Assembly: GCF_016464705.1 (NCBI RefSeq)
Contig: NZ_JAEHOB010000013.1
Span: 124,001 to 188,000, forward strand
Source of the DNA: Qaidamihabitans albus
GTDB lineage: Bacteria; Actinomycetota; Actinomycetes; Mycobacteriales; Pseudonocardiaceae
Direction of reading: 5' to 3'
DNA length: 64,000 bases
A model generated the notes under the pieces. It saw nothing but the letters and a program-made list of their open reading frames with translations, made no database searches and had not been told where the DNA came from. This document shows, one piece after another, positions 58,851 to 64,000 of this stretch (the stretch's first letter is position 1; each line of letters starts with the position of its first letter). The position numbers were made by a program, and so were the translations under genes.

Positions 58851-60104
58851 GTGGACGAGGGCGACGAGAAGAAGCCGGACAGAACGACATCATTCACCCC
58901 TACGCCGTACCCGCGGCCGCGTGCGGAACCGGAAACCGGCCGGTCCGGGCGGGCCCGCTCGGCGGCCCGGGTGGCCAGCAGGGTCGTCGTCGCCCTGGCC
59001 TCGGTGCTCGCGCTGCTCGCCACCGGGTACGCCTATACGACCCTGGACGAGATCGATGACAACGTCCAGACCACCGACGCGCTGCAACAGAACGACGACG
59101 TCGAGGCGAAGGCGCCGCCGCAGGACGACGGCGCCACCGACATCCTGCTCGTCGGCGCCGACGCCCGCACCGACATGCAGGGCAACCCGTTGCCGCTGGA
59201 CGTGCTGAAGACGCTGCGCACGGAGAGCAAGAACGGCGTGAGCACCGACACGTTGATCATCCTGCGCATCCCCAAGGACGGCGGGAAACCGACGGGCGTC
59301 TCGATCCCGCGGGACACGTGGGTGGACGTCCCGCAGGGCGGCCGGGACAAGATCAACTCCGCCTTCGGCGTGGCGAAGGCTGCGGCGGCCGCCCGGCTGC
59401 GGGCCGAAGGCATGACCGACGGCGCCGAGGTCGAGCGTGAGTCCGACCAGGCGGGGCGCCGTGCGCTGGTGCGGACCGTGCAGGACTTCACCGAGATCCG
59501 CATCGACCACTACGCCGAGGTGAACCTGCTCGGGTTCTACCTGCTCACCGAGGCCCTCGGCGGCGTGACGGTCTGTCTCAACAACGCGACCGCGGACAAG
59601 GACTCCGGCGCGAACTTCCGCGCGGGCACGCAGGTGGTCTCCGGCGGCGAGGCGCTCTCGTTCGTGCGGCAGCGCAAGAACCTGCCCAGGGGCGACCTCG
59701 ACCGGATCGTCCGCCAGCAGGCGTTCCTCGCCTCGGCGCTGCACCAGGTGCTCTCCACGGGCACCCTGACGAACTCGGACAAGCTGAACAGCCTCACCGA
59801 CGCGGTGCGCCGCTCGCTGGTGCTCGACCCGGACCTCGACCTGCTCAAGTTCGCCGACCAGGTGAAGGGCATCGCCTCGGGGGACATCGAGTTCGTGACC
59901 ATCCCGGTCGAGGCGGTGGGCGCGCGCAGCGCCGACGGCCAGAGCATCGTCGAGGTCGACGTGCCGAAGGTGCGCTCGTTCGTTCGGGGCACGGTCGGCG
60001 CGGGCGGCACGGCGGACCAGCCTGCGGCCGGTGCGGGTGGTGGCTCGGCGCCCGGCTCGGCCCCGCGGCAGATCACCGCCGACGGTGTCGCCTGCGTCAA
60101 CTAG
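58851..60104 (+). CDS. LCP-family cell-wall glycan ligase (short form)
   Basis: 417 residues from GTG 58851; GGGGAGG 9 nt upstream and TAGGCT at 58805. N-terminal acidic/basic tail, membrane helix (VVVALASVLALLATGYAYT), LCP domain: DILLVGADARTDMQGN, TDTLIILRIPKDGGKPTGVSIPRD, IDHYAEVNLLGFY, and ALSFVRQRKNLPRGDLDRIVRQQ. No LytR_C domain. Ends ITADGVACVN, the same motif as the upstream paralogue. Tandem duplicate with a probable division of acceptor or substrate. Confidence 0.92.
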   Translation: MDEGDEKKPDRTTSFTPTPYPRPRAEPETGRSGRARSAARVASRVVVALASVLALLATGYAYTTLDEIDDNVQTTDALQQNDDVEAKAPPQDDGATDILLVGADARTDMQGNPLPLDVLKTLRTESKNGVSTDTLIILRIPKDGGKPTGVSIPRDTWVDVPQGGRDKINSAFGVAKAAAAARLRAEGMTDGAEVERESDQAGRRALVRTVQDFTEIRIDHYAEVNLLGFYLLTEALGGVTVCLNNATADKDSGANFRAGTQVVSGGEALSFVRQRKNLPRGDLDRIVRQQAFLASALHQVLSTGTLTNSDKLNSLTDAVRRSLVLDPDLDLLKFADQVKGIASGDIEFVTIPVEAVGARSADGQSIVEVDVPKVRSFVRGTVGAGGTADQPAAGAGGGSAPGSAPRQITADGVACVN

Positions 60105-60105
60105 C

Positions 60106-60168
60106 CGTGTCCGCGCCCCGCGCACGCGTGTCCGCGCCCCGCGCACGCGTGTCCGCGCCCGGCGGACA
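60106..60168. repeat. Family B repeat, copy 3: tandem 21-bp units plus hairpin
   Basis: Two exact direct repeats of 21 bp (60106-60126 and 60127-60147) each start CGTGTCCGCGCCCCG and end GCACG. A third, partial unit (60148-60168) changes into a hairpin, TGTCCGC-gcccg-GCGGACA. It starts just after the LCP stop and lies upstream of the next gene's leaderless promoter. It probably terminates the LCP transcript. Confidence 0.85.
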
Positions 60169-60196
60169 TCGGTGACCAACAACTATCGTCGTAGCC

Positions 60197-60904
60197 GTGA
60201 GCCTGACCGAGCATCTCCTGCGCCCCCTGCTGACCTCCTCTGCCGCCCGCCCGCTGATCACGCACTACGACGACGACGCAGGGAGCCGGATCGAGCTCTC
60301 GGTGGCCACGCTGGCGAACTGGGCGGCGAAGACCGCCAACTGGCTGGTCGAGGAGTTCGACGTCGAGCCGGGTGACGAGGTGGCCGTGGACCTGCCCGCG
60401 CACTGGCAGACCGCCGGGGTGCTGCTCGGCGCCTGGTGGTGCGGTGCGCACGTGGTCGAGGACGGCTCCGGTGCGCGAGTCGCGTTCGCCGCGCCGGAGG
60501 CCGGTGCGCGCCGGGCGGCGGCCACCGCGATCGTCTCCCTCGACCCGCTCGGCCGGGGACTCGGCTCGGCTCCGCCGGACGGAGCATTCGACTACCTCGC
60601 CGAGGCACGCCTGTCCGGCGACGAGTTCTCCCCGCTGTTCCCGATCCCGGGTGATACACCGGCGCTGCTCGGCACGACGGTGGACGACCTGCTGGCGCGG
60701 GCGCGCGAGCGGGCCACGGCGGCCGGGATCGGCGCGGGTGACCGCGTGCTGTCGACGCGGGAGTGGACGCTGCCGGAGGGGGTGCTCGACGGCCTGCTGG
60801 CGCCACTGGCGGCGGGCGCGCATCTGGTGCAGGTCAGCAACGCCGTGCCCGGCAAGCTGGATGACCACCGGGAAGCCGAACGCACCACGGTGAACCTGAA
60901 CTGA
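60197..60904 (+). CDS. TIGR03089-family protein (AMP-binding-like, actinobacterial)
   Basis: 235 residues from GTG 60197; TATCGT ends 7 nt upstream. The sequence (LRPLLTSSAARPLITHYDD, RIELSVATLANWAAKTANWL, GDEVAVDLPAHWQTAGVLLGAWWCGAHVV) is the short N-terminal-like part of an adenylate-forming enzyme fold without the ATP-binding STGTTG motif. It corresponds to the Rv3268 type by position after the LCP gene. Function unknown. Confidence 0.85.
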   Translation: MSLTEHLLRPLLTSSAARPLITHYDDDAGSRIELSVATLANWAAKTANWLVEEFDVEPGDEVAVDLPAHWQTAGVLLGAWWCGAHVVEDGSGARVAFAAPEAGARRAAATAIVSLDPLGRGLGSAPPDGAFDYLAEARLSGDEFSPLFPIPGDTPALLGTTVDDLLARARERATAAGIGAGDRVLSTREWTLPEGVLDGLLAPLAAGAHLVQVSNAVPGKLDDHREAERTTVNLN

Positions 60905-60920
60905 CCGTCGTCTGCGTGCC

Positions 60921-60967
60921 CCCAATGCGGCATCGGTTGCGTTGAACGCGACCAACGCCACATTGGG
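60921..60967. repeat. Long palindrome CCCAATG...CATTGGG
   Basis: Left arm 60921-60943 and right arm 60945-60967 pair at about 19 of 23 positions around a central G (GTTGCGTT/AACGCGAC core). It is not adjacent to a coding end by less than 16 bp. The pattern resembles long palindromes I recall from actinomycete intergenic DNA. Could be a terminator for the TIGR03089 gene or an unlisted mobile repeat. Confidence 0.75.
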
Positions 60968-61171
60968 AGCATGCGAATCCGGCGGTGTGGCACACGAGCC
61001 GACGGGGATTGGAGAGTCAGAGGGCCTATGGATTCCCTCAGATCGATTTTCGGCGCAATGTGCGGAAACTGGCAGGGTTCGAACGGCTTTCGGTTGCTCC
61101 CTGCCGACAGCATGCGTGCCCTGCCGGCCAGCGCCCAGCTGACGACCGCAGCCGCAGGATAGGCGCTGTCC

Positions 61172-61507
61172 ATGGCCTATGCATGGCAACATCCCGAGGA
61201 CGGGCCCCAGGACGGCTTGCTCGTCGTCAGCTCGGACACGGACAGTCATGAGGCGGTCAAGGCCGCGTGGGTCGACAGCTGGCATCAGGCGCCGGCGATC
61301 GTACTGCTGCGTGGCACCGTCAGGCATGGTGAGGTTGAGCTGTCGTACAACTACGACGACGGTGCTGGGTGGATCATTTCCTTTGCATCGGGAACCGAAG
61401 GCGATTTCCACCTGGCCATGTACAACGTCGTTCCGAACGCGCACGCCACTACGGATCTACCCGCAGGCCCCTACCTGGTCATGACGGCAGAGCTCGAGCG
61501 CGCATAA
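61172..61507 (+). CDS. Orphan hypothetical protein
   Basis: 111 residues from ATG 61172 to TAA 61507. Acidic, soluble, with aromatic motifs (AAWVDSWHQAP, ELSYNYDDGAGWIISF). No family recognised; the tone resembles small immunity-like or WYL-less regulators, but I will not assign it. The TAA stop, lower GC and mixed third positions set it apart from neighbours, and the 267 bp upstream hold no gene. Ribosome site is weak. May be recently acquired or a remnant. Confidence 0.5.
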   Translation: MAYAWQHPEDGPQDGLLVVSSDTDSHEAVKAAWVDSWHQAPAIVLLRGTVRHGEVELSYNYDDGAGWIISFASGTEGDFHLAMYNVVPNAHATTDLPAGPYLVMTAELERA

Positions 61508-61599
61508 GCTTCGCACCCTCCTGGAGCGGTTCTCCATCACGATCCGCTCGGCTCCGGGCTCGGCGACATCCTCGGCCTCTCCCCGATGACATCGACCAG

Positions 61600-61629
61600 G
61601 ACGGCTTTCCGGACGATCAAAGAGCCGTC
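61600..61629. terminator. Terminator-like hairpin between convergent genes
   Basis: GACGGCT (61600-61606) pairs with AGCCGTC (61623-61629). It lies 12 bp before the stop of the FadE25-like gene, serving both directions. No U-tract. Confidence 0.5.
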
Positions 61630-61641
61630 ATGGTCAACCTG

Positions 61642-62811
61642 TCACTTGAGCAGCTGCCTTGCCATCACCAGGCGCTGGATCTGGTTGGTGCCCTCGTAGA
61701 TCTGAGTGATCTTGGCGTCGCGCATCATGCGCTCCACCGGGAAGTCGCGGGTGTAGCCCGCGCCGCCGAAGAGCTGCACCGCGTCGGTGGTGACCTCCAT
61801 CGCGACGTCGGAGGCGTAGGACTTCGCGGCGCTGGCCATGAAGCTCGCCCGCGCGTCACCGCGCTCGGTGGCCGCGGCCGAGGCGTACACCAGATGCCGG
61901 GCCGCCTCGATCTTGGTACCCATGTCGGCGAGCATGAACTGCACGCCCTGGAACTCACCGATCGCCTTGCCGAACTGCTTGCGCTCCTTGACGTAGCCGA
62001 CCGCGGCGTCGAGCGCACCCTGAGCGATGCCGAGCGCCTGCGCGCCGATGGTCGGGCGCGTGTGCTCCAGCGTGCGCAGCGCGGTCCTGAGCCCGGTGCC
62101 GGGCTCACCGATGATGCGATCGGCCGGGATCACGCAGTTCTCGAAGTGGATCTCGCACGTGGGCGAGCCCTTGATGCCGAGCTTGCGCTCCTTCGCGCCG
62201 ACCGAGAAGCCGGGGTCGTCGGCGTGCACCACGAAAGCCGAGATGCCGTCGGCCTTCTTCTCCGCGGCGGGATCGGTCACCGCCATCACCGTGTACCAGC
62301 TCGACTCGCCGGCGTTGGTGATCCAGCACTTGGTGCCGTTGAGGATCCACGAGTCGCCTTCGAGGCGGGCGCGGGTGCGCATGGAGGCGGTGTCCGACCC
62401 GGCCTCCCGCTCGGAAAGCGCGTAGGAGGCCGACGCCTCGCCCGCGGCGATGGAGGGCAGCACGAGCTTCTTCACCTGGTCGGACGCCGCCAGCAGGATC
62501 GGCTGGGTGGCCAGCTTGTTCACGGCCGGGATCAGGGACGCGGACGCGTCGACGCGGGCGACCTCCTCGATCACGATGCAGGCCGCGATCGCGTCGGCGC
62601 CCTGGCCCTCGTACTCCTCCGGGATGTGCACCGCGTTGAAGCCGGCCTTCACCAGCGCGTCGCGCGCCTCGACCGGATACCGCTCGTGCTCATCGACCTC
62701 GGCGGCGTAGGGCGCGATCTCCTTCTCCGCCAGCGCGCGCACCGCGGCACGCAGTTCCTCGTGCTCCTCCGCGACCTGATAGAGCCCAGGACCGTCGGTC
62801 ACCTGCGCCAC
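61642..62811 (-). CDS. Acyl-CoA dehydrogenase (FadE25-like)
   Basis: 389 residues from GTG 62811 (GTG 62802 possible). Typical acyl-CoA dehydrogenase: AEKEIAPYAAEVDEHERYP, YALSEREAGSDTASMRTRA, KCWITNAGESSWYTVMA, RKQFGKAIGEFQGVQFMLADM, QLFGGAGYTRDFPVERMMRDAKITQIYEGTNQIQR. The catalytic Glu is in QIYEGTNQ. Position after LCP/TIGR03089 matches M. tuberculosis fadE25 (Rv3274c). Divergent from an acyl-CoA ligase. Confidence 0.9.
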   Translation of the reverse strand: MAQVTDGPGLYQVAEEHEELRAAVRALAEKEIAPYAAEVDEHERYPVEARDALVKAGFNAVHIPEEYEGQGADAIAACIVIEEVARVDASASLIPAVNKLATQPILLAASDQVKKLVLPSIAAGEASASYALSEREAGSDTASMRTRARLEGDSWILNGTKCWITNAGESSWYTVMAVTDPAAEKKADGISAFVVHADDPGFSVGAKERKLGIKGSPTCEIHFENCVIPADRIIGEPGTGLRTALRTLEHTRPTIGAQALGIAQGALDAAVGYVKERKQFGKAIGEFQGVQFMLADMGTKIEAARHLVYASAAATERGDARASFMASAAKSYASDVAMEVTTDAVQLFGGAGYTRDFPVERMMRDAKITQIYEGTNQIQRLVMARQLLK

Positions 62812-62869
62812 CCTTCTCGAGACAGTCGATCAGCAGCGTCCATGTTAGCGGTCGTTCACAACGTCGTCC

Positions 62870-62899
62870 TTGTGTCGTTGACCGCACTTTCAATACTGT
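62870..62899 (+). promoter_or_regulatory. Promoter of the FadD gene, leaderless; possible operator
   Basis: TTGTGT (62870-62875) and TACTGT (62894-62899) are 18 bp apart; TACTGT ends 6 nt before ATG 62906. GCGGTC (62848-62853) and GACCGC (62880-62885) are inverted arms across the divergent gap and could bind a TetR-type fatty-acid regulator. Confidence 0.5.
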
Positions 62900-62905
62900 C
62901 GGGTG

Positions 62906-64000
62906 ATGCCGAGCACATCGACGTCGCGGCCCCCCGGTCTCCCCGCCTCCCTGGACTATCCCGAGGTATCGGTCGGTTCCCTACTGGCCGGCGCGGCGGC
63001 CCGCTTCGGCGACCACATCGTTTTCCAGCACGGCGAGCAGCGGATGACCTACGCGGAGCTGTGGCGGTCGTCGTGCCGCTTCGCGAACGCGCTGCGCGAG
63101 CGGGGCATCGGCAAGGGCGACACGGTCGCCCTGCACCTGCCGAACTGCCTCGCCTTCCCCGTCGCCTACTACGGCGCCCTGCTCGCGGGCGCCACCTTCA
63201 GCCCCGCCAACCCGCTGCTGCCGGCTCGGGACCTCGCGGCACAGCTCGCCGACTGCGGCGCCGCCGCCGTGGTGACCTTCGGTCCGGTGGCCGGCGCGCT
63301 CGCGGGCACCGGCGTCGGGCTGGTGATCGTCTACCGGCCGGCCGAGCAGGGGCACCTCGACTTCGACGAGTTCCACGCGGGCGCACCCGAAACGCCGCCC
63401 GAGACGAGCATCGACGTCTACCAGGACCTGGCGCACCTGGCCTACACCGGCGGAACCACCGGACGGTCGAAGGGTGTCCGCCTGCCGCACCGCAACGTCG
63501 TGGTCAACGCGTTGCAGTACGCCTGCTGGGGCACGGGCTCGGTACCGGTACTCGACAACGACGGCAACCCGACGCTCGATCAGATCGGCAGCGAGGAGGA
63601 GTGGCCGAGCAGGATCGGCACCGGCATCGGCATCACGCTGACGCCCTGGTTCCACGCGATGGGCACGATCGGCGCGCTGAACGTGTCCGTGCTCGGCGGC
63701 GGCACCGGTGTCCTGCACGACCGTTTCGATCCGCCGTCGTACGTGGCCGATGCCGAGCGGCTGGGGGTGACGTCGATGAGCGGCGCCCCCGCACTGTTCG
63801 CCGCGCTGCTGGCGTGCCCGGAGTTCCACACCAGCGACCTCTCCGCGGTGCGCATGATCACCTCGGGGGCGGCGCCGATGCCGCACGAGATGATCAACGC
63901 GCTCCGCGCCCGCTTCCCCGACGCGGTGATCGCCGAGGGCTACGGGCTGACCGAGGTGACGATGGGCGCCACCCTCTCCCCGAGCTGGCGCTCCGGCACG
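62906..64000 (+). CDS. Acyl-CoA synthetase (FadD), 3'-truncated by window end
   Basis: 365 residues are visible from ATG 62906 and the frame is open at 64000. Adenylate-forming enzyme: SVGSLLAGAAARFGDHIVF, NALRERGIGKGDTVALHLPN, ATP-binding P-loop YTGGTTGRSKGV (~residues 180-191), WFHAMGTIGALNV and VIAEGYGLTEVTMGATLSP. It activates a carboxylic acid as an acyl-AMP and then acyl-CoA. The C-terminal ~150 residues with the catalytic Lys are missing here. Divergent from fadE25-like gene, likely one pathway. Confidence 0.9.
   Translation, partial: MPSTSTSRPPGLPASLDYPEVSVGSLLAGAAARFGDHIVFQHGEQRMTYAELWRSSCRFANALRERGIGKGDTVALHLPNCLAFPVAYYGALLAGATFSPANPLLPARDLAAQLADCGAAAVVTFGPVAGALAGTGVGLVIVYRPAEQGHLDFDEFHAGAPETPPETSIDVYQDLAHLAYTGGTTGRSKGVRLPHRNVVVNALQYACWGTGSVPVLDNDGNPTLDQIGSEEEWPSRIGTGIGITLTPWFHAMGTIGALNVSVLGGGTGVLHDRFDPPSYVADAERLGVTSMSGAPALFAALLACPEFHTSDLSAVRMITSGAAPMPHEMINALRARFPDAVIAEGYGLTEVTMGATLSPSWRSGT

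Noticed and set aside
60106-60168. Possible CRISPR array
   Set aside because: The units are directly adjacent without spacers, only two and a half copies exist, and no cas gene is present.
61070-61100. GGTTCGAA, a possible tRNA T-loop
   Set aside because: The flanking bases do not form a 5-bp T-stem and no D-arm, anticodon arm or acceptor stem can be drawn.
60985-61251. An 88-codon frame overlapping the orphan ORF upstream region
   Set aside because: Basic, Cys/Arg-rich low-quality frame without ribosome site, overlapping the better frame at 61172.

Overview
The window is high-GC DNA with dense, mostly convergent or tightly coupled operons, many GTG/TTG starts and several apparently leaderless genes. 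This points to an actinomycete. Gene content (LpqY-SugABC, SigE/RseA/HtrA/TatB, GpgS, DapC/D/E, FbiA/FbiB, WbbL/RmlB/RmlD/ManB, LCP proteins, FadE25-like dehydrogenase) is that of a mycolata-type or Pseudonocardiaceae-type chromosome; Pseudonocardiaceae is my best guess, by inference only. Nearly everything looks like chromosomal core. There is no integrase, transposase, phage gene, CRISPR array, tRNA or rRNA that I can see.

Layout. 1-3 kb: end of a metallophosphoesterase, a ParB-nuclease-like protein, and a coupled pair of membrane proteins (DUF998 type and DMT type). 3-7.4 kb (minus): trehalose importer operon lpqY-sugA-sugB-sugC. 7.5-9.8 kb: GSP17M-like stress membrane protein, then a secreted Ser/Thr-rich protein with a class F sortase lipoprotein. 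9.8-15.1 kb: acyl-CoA dehydrogenase, slipin, MgtE-N/CBS protein coupled to a DUF1003 protein, Mrp ATPase. 15.2-18.7 kb (minus): envelope stress block sigE-rseA-htrA-tatB with an autoregulatory-looking ECF promoter. 18.8-25.8 kb: O-methyltransferase, MFS/LysR divergent pair, PepA, DUF3117 protein, enoyl-CoA hydratase, Tag, SRPBCC and DivIVA-like small proteins. 25.8-33.9 kb: gpgS, an acyltransferase, two LOG-type proteins, dapE, a lipoprotein, dapD, CHAD protein, dapC and fdxC.

34-39.3 kb: small proteins, GNAT, F420 biosynthesis (fbiA-fbiB-Nudix), and a YtrA-like GntR regulator with its membrane partner. 39.3-43.5 kb: a 5-oxoproline/D-glutamate type cassette (DUF1445, PxpC, PxpB, an NRAMP-fold transporter) facing its GntR/FCD regulator. 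43.6-60.1 kb: envelope glycan region with an AlkA-like glycosylase, manB, wbbL, five further glycosyltransferases, a LexA-type repressor, rmlD, rmlB and two LCP ligases. 60.2-64 kb: TIGR03089-type protein, an orphan ORF, FadE25-like dehydrogenase and the start of a FadD.

The gene order corresponds to two blocks that lie far apart in Mycobacterium tuberculosis (around Rv1177-Rv1238 and Rv3261-Rv3274), here brought together. Functionally the window is biased to the cell envelope: trehalose recycling, the SigE stress response, meso-diaminopimelate synthesis, rhamnosyl linker synthesis and LCP attachment.

The most notable structure outside the genes is a set of repeated intergenic palindromes. 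Family A has six copies built on CTCGTGAGTGCGCACACGAG, family B has three copies built on GTGTCCGCG, and there is one long CCCAATG...CATTGGG palindrome. They sit at gene 3' ends and in four cases supply the stop codon of a flanking gene. The other points most worth checking are the NRAMP-fold transporter lacking the canonical metal ligands inside an oxoprolinase-like operon, and a LexA-type repressor sitting in the glycan cluster.
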